A stretch of 64,000 nt of DNA from Orientallactaga sibirica (Eukaryota > Chordata > Mammalia > Rodentia > Dipodidae), in the NCBI GenBank assembly GCA_036365145.1, contig JAEOAD010002712.1:2003001-2067000 (forward strand). The letters are read 5' to 3'. The notes beneath the pieces are model-generated. The model was not told the DNA's origin and made no database searches. It was given only the letters and a program-made list of their open reading frames with translations. Made by a program: the position numbers and the translations under genes. Of the stretch, positions 53,577 through 63,093 are shown piece after piece. Position 1 is the first letter of the stretch; each line of letters starts with the position of its first letter.

Positions 53577-53670
53577 TTTTAGAGTTAAGTTCTCACACTA
53601 GCTCAAACTGATTTGGAACTCATTTTGGCCTTGAACTTAGGGCAATTCTCCTAACTCAGCCTTCACGATC
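53577..53670 (-). mobile_element. B1 SINE, decayed
   Basis: AGTTCTCACACTAGCTCAAAC, TTGGCCTTGAACTTAGGGC, CTCCTAACTCAGCC. Confidence 0.65.
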
Positions 53671-53956
53671 CTGCCAGTTTGGAGTAGTTCTGCCCAGGCT
53701 GTGAACAGCACAGGTGGAGGGCAGAATTGCCAGTTATTTGAGCCCAGAGGGTTTTCTCACTGGTCCCAAATGCCAGTTACAGAGCTGCAGGATTTGATGT
53801 CTGCCCTGCTGGTTTTCTGTTTTTAAAGGTTTTTATTTCTTTGCAAGGAGAGAGAGAAAGAGAGATTGAGGATAGACAGTCAAGAGACTGTCTCAATTTC
53901 AGAAGAGACTTTGGGCTTTTGAACAGTGTTGGGAATAGTAAAGACTATGATGACGT

Positions 53957-54177
53957 TTTTATTTATTTTTCTTATTTTTTTTATGAGAGAGAGAGAATTG
54001 GCATGCCAGGGCCTCTGGCCACTACACTTGAATTCCAGGCAGGTACACTATCTTGTGCTCATGCACAGCCTTGTGCACATGTGTCACGTTGTGCATCAGG
54101 CTTACGTGGGTTCTGGCAAGCTGAACCTAGGACCTTGGGCTTCATAGGCTTAACCACTAAGCTATCTCTCCAGCCCT
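53957..54177 (-). mobile_element. tRNA-derived SINE, type II-like
   Basis: AGAGAGAGAATTGGCATGCC, extra middle GCTCATGCACAGCCTTGTGC and head at CTATCTCTCCAGCCC. Confidence 0.85.
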
Positions 54178-54179
54178 TT

Positions 54180-54229
<50 letters not shown>
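54180..54229. repeat. (TTTA)n microsatellite
   Basis: About 12 TTTA units next to the head of the type II-like SINE. Confidence 0.95.
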
Positions 54230-54232
<3 letters not shown>

Positions 54233-54668
54233 TGATGACGTTTTAAGTTGAACTTTAGGGTGGCTTGGATATAAAATGTCCCCCATAGCCTCAAGTGGTT
54301 GTAATTAAGCCCTCCACTTAAACCTCCGCTGGTGACGCCTTTGGGAGATGGAACCTTGCTGGAGGAGGTGTGTTGCTGTGGTCAGACTTTGGGGTTGCTT
54401 GGCCCAGCCCCTGAGTGTTCAGAGTTAGCTTGCTTTTGATATTCTCTCTCTTCTGCTGATGAAGAAGGATGTAAGCTGGTTGTCATAATTTTCTCTGTCA
54501 TGATGAGACTTCCCCTCAGAACTGGAAGCCTGAAATAAACTCTTTCTTCCTGTAAGCTGCTTTTGGTCAGGTGTTTTGTCACAACAACAATAAGGCAACT
54601 GCAGCAGAAGAATAACCGCTGACTGAATAATCATATATTTATTCTTTTTTTAAAAAAATACTCTACAA

Positions 54669-54865
54669 GGGCTGGAGAGATGGTTTAGCCATTAAGCACT
54701 TGCCTGTGAAGCCTAAGGACCCCAGTACCCATGTAAGCCAGATGCACAAGGTGGTGCATGCATCTGGAGTTTATTTGCAGTGTCTGGAAGCCCTGGTGAG
54801 CCCATTCTCTCCCTCCCTCTCTCTCTCTCTCTGTCACTTTCAAATAAATAAATAAAAATAAGCCA
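54669..54865 (+). mobile_element. tRNA-derived SINE, B box deleted
   Basis: GGACCCCAGTACCCATG lacks the GGTTCGATTCC segment. Otherwise complete. Confidence 0.9.
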
Positions 54866-54892
54866 AAAAATACTTTAAAAAATAAATTCACG

Positions 54893-55138
54893 GGCTGGAG
54901 AGATGGTTTAGGGGTTAAGGCGCCTGCCTCCTAACCCTCAGAACACTGGTTCCAATCTCCAGCTGTTCCAATCTCCAGGTCCCACGTTTAAAATCTGGAT
55001 TTCATTCTCAGCAGCTGAGACACTGCTTGCGCGCCCATCTCTGTCTTCCTCCCTCCCTCTCTCTCTCTCTCTCTGTCTCTCTCTGTGTCTCTCTCCAAAA
55101 AAAATAAGATAAAATAAAAAGTTTTTAAAAAAATAAAT
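54893..55138 (+). mobile_element. tRNA-derived SINE, type II, deleted
   Basis: GCGCCTGCCTCCTAACCC and the doubled GTTCCAATCTCCAG, but CCCACGTTT joins AAAATCTGGATTTC, so the CTCF-like block is gone. Confidence 0.9.
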
Positions 55139-55159
55139 AAATAAATAAATAAATTCACG

Positions 55160-55302
55160 CTTGTGTGTGTACCACTGAAATGGAAGGCCAGATACATGTG
55201 CTACTTTTTATATTTGGCTTTACATTGGTACTGGGGAATCAAACCTGGACTGACAGACTTTGTAAGCAAAAGCATTTAGCTCCTGAGCCATCTCCCCAGG
55301 CT
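55160..55302 (-). mobile_element. tRNA-derived SINE, partial
   Basis: GGGGAATCAAACCTGG and GAGCCATCTCCCCAGGC on minus. The tail part is missing. Confidence 0.75.
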
Positions 55303-55327
55303 TTTTTCATTGTTTGAAAAATACATT

Positions 55328-55628
55328 GGACCCAGGGTAGGGAGATAGCTTACTCAGTAAATGCCTGCCTCTCAGACTTGAGGACCTGCACGATCCCCAG
55401 GAACCATGTAAAAGGTAGTGGCTCAAAGTCATCCAGCTGTAGGGAGGTGGACATAGAAGGACCCCTGGGGATCGCGAGCAGCCAGTGCAGCTTCCTTAGT
55501 GAGAGCCCTGTCAATGAGAGATCATGTTCGTAAAAAGATGGTGAGCATTTTTGAGGATGACACGAGATTGTCTTGAGGCCTTTATACACATGTGCACTCA
55601 CATAAACATGCGCACTCATTAAAAAAAC
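55328..55628 (+). mobile_element. B3/B4-like SINE, old
   Basis: GTAGGGAGATAGCTTACTCAG head, GATCCCCAGGAACCATGTAA, then a CACATGTGCACTCAC end. Confidence 0.5.
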
Positions 55629-55895
55629 CCAAGATTTCTCTCCTTAAATGAAAACTCTACAATTACAGGACAGACCATTTTCCTTATGCCCTTCAGCTTT
55701 CCCGTTGCTTCATTCCCCACATCTGAGACTCCTGGTGAGGTTAGCTCTTGCTTCTTCCCATTCTCCCAGAAAGAACTGTAGGAGCCTGAAACACGGCAAG
55801 GCAGGCCCGAAGCCACCTATGGGAAATGAGCTCAACTCTGTAATATTCAAAGTCTCGGTCCTATAGGGACTCTCAACTCTGAGACTGAAAAAAGA

Positions 55896-55927
55896 AGAAA
55901 AGAAGGAGGAGGAGGAGGAGGAGAAGT
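55896..55927. repeat. (AGG)n microsatellite
   Basis: GAAGGAGGAGGAGGAGGAGG run before a B1. Confidence 0.85.
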
Positions 55928-56075
55928 AAACTGGGCCATGCTGGCACATGCCTCTAATCCCAGCACTCAGGAGGCAGAGGTAGGAGGATCAATGTAAGTT
56001 TGAGGACACCCTAAGACTGGATTCCAGGTCAGCCTGGACTAGAGTGAAACCCTAACCTTGAAAAACTAAAACAAA
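55928..56075 (+). mobile_element. B1 SINE, deleted
   Basis: TGGGCCATGCTGGCACATGCC through GAAACCCTAACCTTGAAAAAC. Confidence 0.88.
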
Positions 56076-56097
56076 CAAACAAAAGTAAAAAACAACA

Positions 56098-56246
56098 AGG
56101 GCTGGAGAAATGGCTTAGCAGTTAAGGTGCTTGCCTACAAAGCCAAAGGACTCATGTTTGATTCCCCAGGGCCCACTTAAGCCAGATGCACAAGGTGGAG
56201 CATTCACCTGGAGTTCATTTGCAGTGGCTGGAGGTCCTAGCGCACC

Positions 56247-56288
<42 letters not shown>

Positions 56289-56318
56289 GCCTATTTCTCT
56301 CTCTCAAATAAATAAAAA
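56098..56318 (+). mobile_element. tRNA-derived SINE, type I
   Basis: Complete, (TC)n run at about 56252-56285. Confidence 0.92.
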
Positions 56319-56426
56319 ATAAACAACAGTTTCAGAGGTGAAGGAAGAGAGCACAAACCTGAATTTTATATCCTGACTACCAAATTTCTGAAGATGTATT
56401 TCTGTTTTAAAAGTATGGACATCAGG

Positions 56427-56610
56427 GGCTGGAGAGATGGCTTTGCAGTAAAGGCGCCTGCCTGCCAAGCCTAAGAATGCTGGTTCCAATCTCCAGGTCC
56501 CATGTTTAGACAGACACAAAAAGTGATACAAGGGTGTAATGCCTCACTTACCCACAAGGGGGCGCACACGTCTGAAGTTCGTTCACAGCAGCAGAGAGGC
56601 TGCTGGTACA

Positions 56611-56656
<46 letters not shown>

Positions 56657-56684
56657 CTCTTTCAAAAAAAAAAAAAAAAAAAAA
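56427..56684 (+). mobile_element. tRNA-derived SINE, type II
   Basis: CGCCTGCCTGCCAAGCC, GACACAAAAAGTGATAC, CACAAGGGGGCGCACACG, a (TC)n run at about 56613-56653 and poly-A. Confidence 0.92.
56552..56565 (+). promoter_or_regulatory. CTCF-like motif in type II SINE
   Basis: CCACAAGGGGGCGC, the same 14-mer as at 11716 and 34877. Confidence 0.45.
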
Positions 56685-56697
56685 GCATGGACATCAG

Positions 56698-56780
56698 AAC
56701 TAGAGGCATTGCTCATTGGACGAGGCATTTGCCCAGCAAGTATGAGGCCCTGTATTCATTCCCCAGCAATGTGAAAAAAT
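56698..56780 (+). mobile_element. ID-type SINE
   Basis: GAACTAGAGGCATTGCTCATTGG, GGCATTTGCCCAGCAAG, GAGGCCCTGTATTCATTCCC and an A-rich end match the ID layout. Confidence 0.55.
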
Positions 56781-56848
56781 ACAAAGCTCAGATACCAAAA
56801 GTTCTTAATTCATTAGCCCCACAGATTAGAGAAAGAAAGACAATCTAG

Positions 56849-57003
56849 CCAGGCGTGGTGGCACACGCCTTTAATCCCAGCACTCCGGAGGCAGAGGTAG
56901 GAGGATCACTGTGAGTTTGAGGCCACACTGAGACTACATAGTGAATTCCAGATCAGCCTGAGCTAGAGTCAGACCCTACCTCGGAACCCCCCAAAAAAAA
57001 AGA
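56849..57003 (+). mobile_element. B1 SINE
   Basis: GCCAGGCGTGGTGGCACACG through GACCCTACCTCGG and an A tail. AATCTAGC at 56843 and 57005 may be the target duplication. Confidence 0.93.
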
Positions 57004-57237
57004 AAATCTAGCAAAGGCGGAGTGCTCTGACCTTTCCATCAAGGAGTATTTGCATAGTCTCCACCCTTCATCTTTGTACTTGCACGGGCTCACTACTGTA
57101 AGACTATCTATTAAACCATCCTGCTACAATATAGGTCTTATTTTCACATTAGCAAGTCCAACTATATCATTAGACTGCTTGAAAACTGCAAAACAACAAG
57201 AAAAGGGATTCACAAATACAATGACGTAGGAAGATAA

Positions 57238-57380
57238 GCTTGTCTTGGTGGCACATGTTGGCAAACCCAGACTTAGTGACAGAGACAGGAGGATTGTGGT
57301 TTTAAGGCCATCCTGGGCTATAGAGCATATTCCAAGACTACCTGATCATGCAGGAAGACTCTGTATCATAAAACAAATAA
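57238..57380 (+). mobile_element. B1-like SINE, old
   Basis: CTTGGTGGCACATG, GACAGAGACAGGAGG, AAGGCCATCCTGGGC and an AAATAAATAAATAAA tail. Confidence 0.6.
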
Positions 57381-57666
57381 ATAAATAAAACAACAATGCC
57401 CAGAATTAAGAAAACACTGTGCCAGACTACAGGGTTCAAAAAGAGAAAAAAAACTGTCACTATGACAACCTGAGATATTTTTACCGAGAGAAATACAGGC
57501 CACAGGGAAACACTGTCTAGAATTTGGAGGTGGTAGGAAATGAAGTATGGAACCTGAGTGAGAGCTGACAGCAGCTTCACATTGCTTTTCTTCCTTGTTT
57601 TTAGCTTTTCCTTATAGTCTGAACATCAACCAATCCAATTTTATGTTAGCAAAGGACCAAAGTAAT

Positions 57667-57794
57667 TTTACAGTCCACAATTATATATGGATGCTATGAA
57701 TATACATGTATGGTTGTGTAAGTATTAATTTTTATAGCCCATAATTATAGAGGAATGCTATAAACATGCATGTATGGTTGTGTAAGTATTAATT
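57667..57794. repeat. Two-copy tandem duplication, period 64 bp
   Basis: Units at about 57667-57730 and 57731-57794 share ATGTATGGTTGTGTAAGTATTAATT and GGATGCTAT/GAATGCTAT with scattered differences. Confidence 0.85.
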
Positions 57795-58012
57795 TGGGAG
57801 ATTTTTACTTAACAAAAGAACAGGAGAAATTTACATTTATCAATAATTCAAAATCAATTATTGTACAATAGCATGCTCATTCTTTGCTAGAAAACCCCAA
57901 AATCTCAGTGGGATACTTCCCTTATATATATTTTACATATTTTTTTGTTTTTAATTTTCTCTGTACTAGCTACATAAAGTTCTGTTATATGTTTATTTTC
58001 TATCATTATTTT

Positions 58013-58155
58013 ATTTTATTATTATTTTTTGAGGTAGGGTCTCACTCTAGCCCAGGATGACCTGGAATTCACCTGGCCTTGAACTTGCAGCAATCCTCCT
58101 ACCTCTGCCTCTCAAGTGCTGGGATTAAAGGTGTGCGCCACCATGCCTGGTTTTT
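58013..58155 (-). mobile_element. B1 SINE, deleted
   Basis: GGTAGGGTCTCACTCTAGCCC; CACTCTGTAGTC is missing (GGAATTCACCTGGCC). Confidence 0.9.
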
Positions 58156-58159
58156 TTTT

Positions 58160-58325
58160 TTTTTTAATTTTCAATTTTTGTTTTTTTCATGGTAGGGTCT
58201 CACTGTAGCCCAGACTGACCTGGAATTCACTCTGTAGTCTCAGGGTGGCCTCAAACTCACAGCAATCCTCCTACCTCTGCCTCCCCAGTGCTGGGATTAA
58301 AGGTGTGCACCACCTTGCCTGGCTA
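58160..58325 (-). mobile_element. B1 SINE
   Basis: T-rich start, GGTAGGGTCTCACTGTAGCCC through CCACCTTGCCTGGC. Direct tandem with the B1 before it. Confidence 0.92.
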
Positions 58326-58394
58326 TCAGTGTATTTATTAATGAAGTTAATGTGTGATCAATACTGCACACAAAGCTGGTGAAAAATAAAATAT

Positions 58395-58588
58395 TTAAAA
58401 AATATATTGTGTATTTATTTTCATGTTTGTGTATGGGTGCTTCAGGCCTTCTTGCTGCTACAAAAGAGAATGCTAGATGCTTATACCACTTGTTGTGTCT
58501 GGCTTTACATGGGCGCTGGGGAATTGAACTCAGGTCAGCAGGCATTGCAAGCAAGCACCTTTAACCACTGAGCAATCTCCCAAGCCCC
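58395..58588 (-). mobile_element. tRNA-derived SINE, old
   Basis: GTATTTATTTTCATGTTTG, GGGGAATTGAACTCAGG and GAGCAATCTCCCAAGCCCC. Confidence 0.8.
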
Positions 58589-58639
58589 AAACAAAACATT
58601 TTATCTTCCTTATATCATCATTGATTTTCAGAGTATTTC

Positions 58640-58735
58640 ATTAAATAAATATTATCATCCCTATTTCACAGATGAGATAGCTGCTATCAAAGAGATGATA
58701 TAGGGCCCAATGCCATAGGTGGGGAGTGTCAGTCT
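58640..58735 (+). mobile_element. MIR remnant
   Basis: ATTATCATCCCTATTTCACAG followed by ATGAGATAGCTG matches the conserved MIR core. Confidence 0.55.
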
Positions 58736-58752
58736 GTATACATATTGGTTTT

Positions 58753-58943
58753 TTAAAAATATTTTATTTATTTTCAAGTAGAGAGGGAAGGCAAGAGAGT
58801 GTGTGCCTCCTAGCACTGCAAATGAACTCCAGATACAAGTGCCACTTTGTGCATCTGGCTTTGTATGGGCACTGGGGAATAGAACCCAGGCTACCAGGTG
58901 CTGCCAATAAGCATCTTTAACTGCTGAGCCATCTCCCCAACCC
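58753..58943 (-). mobile_element. tRNA-derived SINE, old
   Basis: TTTTATTTATTTTCAAGTAG, AAATGAACTCCAGATAC and GAGCCATCTCCCCAACCC. Confidence 0.85.
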
Positions 58944-58947
58944 ATAT

Positions 58948-59095
58948 ATTGATTTTTGAGACAAGATTTCAAATATCCAAGGATGATGTCAAACTCACTC
59001 TGTAACCAACGCTAGCCTTGATCCTCCTGATCCTCCTGCTTCTACCTCCTAAATGCTAGGATTATAGGTATATGCCACCACACCTAGCTTAAAAT
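58948..59095 (-). mobile_element. B1-like SINE, old
   Basis: TTGAGACAAGATTTC, CTCCTGCTTCTACCTCC and GCTAGGATTATAGG. Confidence 0.65.
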
Positions 59096-59163
59096 CCAAA
59101 TCTGTTTGCCCCTTAGAAGTCTTTATTTAAAAAAATGATTTTAAAAATATTTTATTATTATTG

Positions 59164-59378
59164 GGGCTGGAGAGATGGCTTAGCAGTTAAGGCACATGCC
59201 TGCAAGCCTAAGGACTCAGGTTCGATTCTCCAAGTCCCACGTAAGCCAGATGCACATGGTGGTGCATGTGTCTGGAGTTCATTTGCAGTGGCTAGAGGCC
59301 CTGACATGCTGATTCTCACTCTCTCTCCCTCTCTATCTCAAATAAATAAGTAGATAAATAAATAAATACAATAAATAC
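59164..59378 (+). mobile_element. tRNA-derived SINE, type I
   Basis: Complete. Tail AAATAAATAAGTAGATAAATA. Confidence 0.92.
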
Positions 59379-59399
59379 AATAAATCTTTTAAAAATTCA

Positions 59400-59446
59400 T
59401 TACAAATATTTTATTACTTATTGATTTATTTATTTGAGAGAGAGAG
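59400..59446 (-). mobile_element. tRNA-derived SINE tail fragment
   Basis: TTATTTATTTGAGAGAGAGA only. L1 sequence starts where its body should continue. Confidence 0.65.
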
Positions 59447-59765
59447 CTTCTCTTTTCAGATGGTGATGACCACTGGGATGACACAAAAAGGCAAATAGTG
59501 CTGAAAGAAGGGATGGAGGAGTGAGAATACACCTCTGCCAGATCCTCCAGTGGCCAGCCACGGATAGAATGGAAGAGCCAAAGGAAGGATATGACCTCCA
59601 GATGCAGAAATGTACCATGTTCTTGCAGTGCCTATCTGGCTTTGCAAGACCCTCAAAATTGAACCATGGTGATGTGATCAAATTTGCTAATGGCAAGTGA
59701 TATGATAACCAGTTCTAAAAGCCATTTCTCCAGTATGTAAGATTAAAAGTCAATAAAAATCTTAA
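59447..59765 (+). mobile_element. L1 3' UTR piece, partly diverged
   Basis: CTTCTCTTTTCAGATGGTGATGACC is shared with 1040 and 61497. Later sequence differs up to AAAGTCAATAAAAATC. Confidence 0.6.
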
Positions 59766-59769
59766 AAAT

Positions 59770-59958
59770 ATTTTTTTTTTTTTTTTATTTTTGAGAGAGA
59801 GAGGGTCTCAGATATGGTCCAGGCTGACCTGGAATTAACTGTGAGTCTCCAGGGTGGCCTCCAGATGCACTACCACCTTGTGCATCCTCCTACCTCTGCC
59901 TCCCAAGTGCATTGACTTTGCAGGCAAGTGCCTTAACCACTAAGCCATTTCTCCAGCT
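59770..59958 (-). mobile_element. B1 / tRNA-SINE mosaic
   Basis: Reading plus: tRNA-SINE tail (TATTTTTGAGAGAGAGAG), B1 (CCAGGCTGACCTGGAATTAAC ... AGGGTGGCCT), tRNA-SINE (CCAGATGCACTACCACCTTG), B1 (TCCTCCTACCTCTGCCTCCC), tRNA-SINE head (GCAGGCAAGTGCCTTAACC to TTTCTCCAGC). Each block keeps its place in its own element. Confidence 0.8.
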
Positions 59959-60082
59959 CTAGAAGTCTTTTTAAAACTTTTTTGACAACTTCCATAAGTA
60001 TAAACAATATAACACCATCATATTCCCCTCCCACCATCCTCCCTCCACTGAAGCCCTCCTTTTTCCCCAACTGCTCTCTTTA

Positions 60083-60234
60083 TTTATTTTTTTTTTCAAG
60101 GTAGGGTCTCACTCTAGCTCAGGCTGACCTGGAATTAACTCTGTAGTCTCAGGGTGGTCTCGAACTCACAGTGATCCTTCTACCTCTGCCTCCCAAATGC
60201 TGGGATTAAAGGCGTGCACCACCATGTGCAGCTT
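60083..60234 (-). mobile_element. B1 SINE
   Basis: TTTTTTCAAGGTAGGGTCTC through GGCGTGCACCACCATGTGCAGC. Confidence 0.93.
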
Positions 60235-60477
60235 TCTCTTTTATTTTGATGTCATCATTTTCCCCTCCTATTATGCAGGTATTGTGTAGGTAGTGTCATG
60301 AATATCTAGGCCACTTTGTGTCTGGGAAACAGTATTGTAAGCCCTCCACTTCCTTTGGCTCTTACATTCTTTTTGCCACCTCTTCCACAACGGTCTCTGA
60401 GTCTTGGAGGCTGTGATGGAGATGTCTCATTTAGTGTTGAACACTCCACTGTCTCTTCTTCTTAGCACTTTGGTGAA

Positions 60478-60678
60478 TTTTTAAAAAATATTTATTTGAG
60501 AGAGAGAGAAGAGAGTGAGAAAAAATGAGCACACCAGGGCCTCTTGCTTCCACAAATGATCTCCAGACGCATGTACTACCTCTTGCATCAAGTTCTATGT
60601 AGCTAGTAGAAAATTGAACCCCAGCCTGCAGGCTTTGCAAGCAAGTTCCTTCAACTACTGAGCCATCCCTTCAGCTCC
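60478..60678 (-). mobile_element. tRNA-derived SINE
   Basis: TATTTATTTGAGAGAGAGAG through GAGCCATCCCTTCAGC, in the minus L1. Confidence 0.88.
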
Positions 60679-60695
60679 TGTGGTGAGGTTTTTGC

Positions 60696-60716
60696 GTGTG
60701 TGTGTGTGTGTGTGTT
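60696..60716. repeat. (TG)n microsatellite
   Basis: About ten TG units between SINEs. Confidence 0.9.
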
Positions 60717-60734
60717 TAAGTTTCACCCTTTATT

Positions 60735-60895
60735 TGTTTATTTATTTATTTGGTTTTTTGAGATAGGGTCTCACTCTGGCCCAGGCAGACCTGGAATTCA
60801 CTATGTAGTCTCAGGATGGCCTTGAACTCATGGCAATCCTTCTACCTCTGCCTCCTGAGTGTTGGGATTAAAGGTATGTGGCACCATGCCTGGCA
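60735..60895 (-). mobile_element. B1 SINE
   Basis: TTTATTTATTTGGTTTTTTGAG, AGATAGGGTCTCACTCTGG through GGCACCATGCCTGGC. Confidence 0.92.
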
Positions 60896-61109
60896 ATTTT
60901 TAAAAAATATTTTATTTATTTATGTATTTATTTGTTTGTTTGTTTATTTGAGAGAGAGAATGGGCGCACCAGGGCCTCCAGCCACTGCAAACAAACTCCA
61001 GATGCATGTTTCACCTTGTGCATCTCGTTTATATGGGTCCTAAGGAATCGCACCTGGATCCTTTGGCTTTGCAGGCAAGTGCCTTAACCACTAAGCCATC
61101 TGTCCAGCC
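60896..61109 (-). mobile_element. tRNA-derived SINE, type I
   Basis: TTTATTTGAGAGAGAGAATGG through CCATCTGTCCAGCCC. Directly behind the B1. Confidence 0.92.
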
Positions 61110-61444
61110 CTGTGGTGAGTTTTGAGTCAGCACCATCTGAAAAGAGAAGCATCTCTAGCCAAAAACCATTAATATATGGGCATAAACATAAGTCTGTCGA
61201 GGATAGTTTGGTGAGTACAGTATGTCCGTTTAGCTAGACAACAGTAGTAGTTTCATAGGCTTTTGAATAGGTTTTCAGTACCAGGCAGGAATTCCCTCTT
61301 GTGGAGTGGGCCTCCAGTCCAATCAGAGAGCAGCTGGTTTCCCCATAATAGTCATGCTACCATCACACAAGTTGGTACATTTGGCCTGACTGACCAGCCA
61401 TAAAGCTTGCAGGGTCCACTGCTGGTTAAGACCATTGATGACTT

Positions 61445-61914
61445 GTCTTAATGTTCGTACCCACATATGAAAGCTGCTCTCACTTTTGGTTAGAGAAGCT
61501 TCTCTTTTCAGATGGCGGTGACCTCTGGGATGACTCAGAAGGCACCATAGTGCTGAGAAGTGACAGAGGAGTGCTCAGCACTGAAACATCTCTATCACAC
61601 CTTCCAAGTCTCCTGGTCCATTGCAGAAGAAGTGGTGGGAAGAATGTAAGGGCCAAAGGAAGGGGAGGACTCCTTACAATACACTCTTCCACACACAAAA
61701 TGGCCTGGATATCCATGATCTCGCAGTGCCTGGCACTGTCTACACAAGACCATCATAATAGGAGGAAAAGATGATGACATCAAAATAAAAGAGAGACTGA
61801 GAGGGTGAGGGGATATGATGGAGAGTGTAGTTGTGAAGGGGAAAGTGAGGGGAGAGGGAATTATCATGGTTTATTGTCTACAATTATGAAAGTTGTCAAT
61901 AATAATAATAATAA
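61445..61914 (+). mobile_element. L1 3' UTR insertion with target duplication
   Basis: 5'-truncated L1 (GTCTTAATGTTCGTACCC to GTTGTCAATAATAATAATAATA). AAGACCATTGATGACTT at 61428-61444 and AAGACCTTTGATGACTT at 61915-61931 form a 17-bp duplication with one mismatch. Confidence 0.9.
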
Positions 61915-62291
61915 AAGACCTTTGATGACTTCTTTTCCTCCCAAAGACCGTGACTTGCCCAGCTCTTTCCAGCATCCTGACAGCTAGTCAACAGGGAGGA
62001 GGTTTTCAGCTCAGCTCCCGCTGGATTTCTAAATGACCTGCAGCCCCAGTATATGAAATCTTCAGCAATAGACTCTTAACATCTAGTTCTGATGGATAGC
62101 CAGGAGTCTTATCAATAGTCTGTACTGTTTTGAGAACATCAGAGGCCTCCCTGGCCAACAACTTGTTGGAACGTATCCTGACACTGAACATTTTTTAATA
62201 CCAATCTGTGGCTTCTGGATACACCATTATCAACTTCCACAAGATGCTTCTGCCCAAACTCTCTCTTTCTCCCTCCCTCCCTCCCTCTCTC

Positions 62292-62442
62292 TCTCTTTTT
62301 ATTTTTTAAGGTAGGGTCTTGATCTAGCCCAGGTGATCTGGAATTCACTCTGTAGTCTCAGGGTGTCCTCAAACTCACAGCCATCCTCCTATTTCTGCGT
62401 CCCAAGCGCTGGGATTAAAGGCATGTGACACCACACCTGGAA
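62292..62442 (-). mobile_element. B1 SINE
   Basis: AAGGTAGGGTCTTGATCTAGCC through GACACCACACCTGG. A pyrimidine (CCCT/CT) run at 62272-62297 precedes it. Confidence 0.9.
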
Positions 62443-62510
62443 AATGTGTGGCCAAGGCTGGCCTTGGACTCCTGATCCTCCTGCCTCTACCTCCTGCACC
62501 ACCTCTTTAG
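62443..62510 (-). mobile_element. B1 SINE fragment
   Basis: AAGGCTGGCCTTGGACTCC, TCCTCCTGCCTCTACC. Confidence 0.6.
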
Positions 62511-62770
62511 CAATTTCCTACCAGCATGCACCATCACAACCATCTTTTTTAAACATAAATATTATTAGCTGGCAAAATAGGTTTCCATATGTCTTATTCT
62601 CAAATCTTAAATTACAATTAACCTACCTCCCATCCTCTCCTTTCTTTATTCCCTTCCCTTAGACCATCCCCCCACTTCATTCTGCCCCTCTTCTTACTAT
62701 ATCCTCCCCTTAAGCCTTCTTCTCTCTTCCCTCCCTTATAGCCCCTTTCCTTTGAAATCTTTGTATTTCA
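62511..62770. other. Pyrimidine-rich intergenic sequence
   Basis: Long CT-rich stretch. Probably the inverted purine-rich part of the L1 3' UTR seen at 1-60 and 43.4 kb, but poorly conserved. Confidence 0.4.
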
Positions 62771-62935
62771 GGCTGGGGAGATGGTTTAGCAGTTAAAGGC
62801 ACTTGCTGGCAAAACCCTGTGGTCCTGGTTCGATTCTCTAATACCGATATAAAGCCAGATGCGTGAAGTGGTGCATGTATCTGGAGTTTGTTTGTAGCTG
62901 CAAGGGTTCCCAGCATGCCCATAAATAATTTTTAT
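62771..62935 (+). mobile_element. tRNA-derived SINE, diverged
   Basis: GGCTGGGGAGATGGTTTAGC head, GGTTCGATTCTC B box. Ends early at the next B1. Confidence 0.88.
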
Positions 62936-62937
62936 TT

Positions 62938-63093
62938 TTATTTTTTTTGGTTTTTCGAGGTAGGGTCTCACTCTAGCTCAGGCTGACCTGGAATTCACTA
63001 TGTAGTCTCAGGGTGGCCTTGAACTCATGGCGATCCTCCTACCTCTGCCTCCCAAGTGCTGGGATTAAAGGCATGTGCCACCACACCTGGCTA
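62938..63093 (-). mobile_element. B1 SINE
   Basis: TTTTTCGAGGTAGGGTCTCAC through GCCACCACACCTGGC. AAATAATTTTT on both sides suits a target duplication. Confidence 0.93.

Larger units (their letters stand above)
53672..54606 (+). mobile_element. MaLR-like internal end plus 3' LTR, SINE-interrupted
   Basis: GAGCCCAGAGGGTTTTCTCAC and GAGCTGCAGGATTTGATG match the internal words at 15.5 kb. The LTR (about 54259-54606) has AAATGTCCCCCATAGCCTC and GAAATAAACTCTTTCTTCC. SINE sequence and a (TTTA)n run lie between. Confidence 0.7.
57004..58012. other. Intergenic sequence, no gene seen
   Basis: AT-rich, with an old B1-like piece (57238-57380) and a 64-bp tandem duplication. No coding signal. Confidence 0.5.
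60235..62290 (-). mobile_element. L1 3' UTR, minus copy, interrupted
   Basis: Pieces at 60235-60477, 61110-61444 and 61915-62250 read as one inverted 3' UTR: ATTTTGATGTCATCATTTTCC, GTCTTGGAGGCTGTGATGGAG, CACCATCTGAAAAGAGAAGC and CAGCAATAGACTCTTA. Interrupted by SINEs (60478-61109) and by an opposite-strand L1 (61445-61914). Confidence 0.85.
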
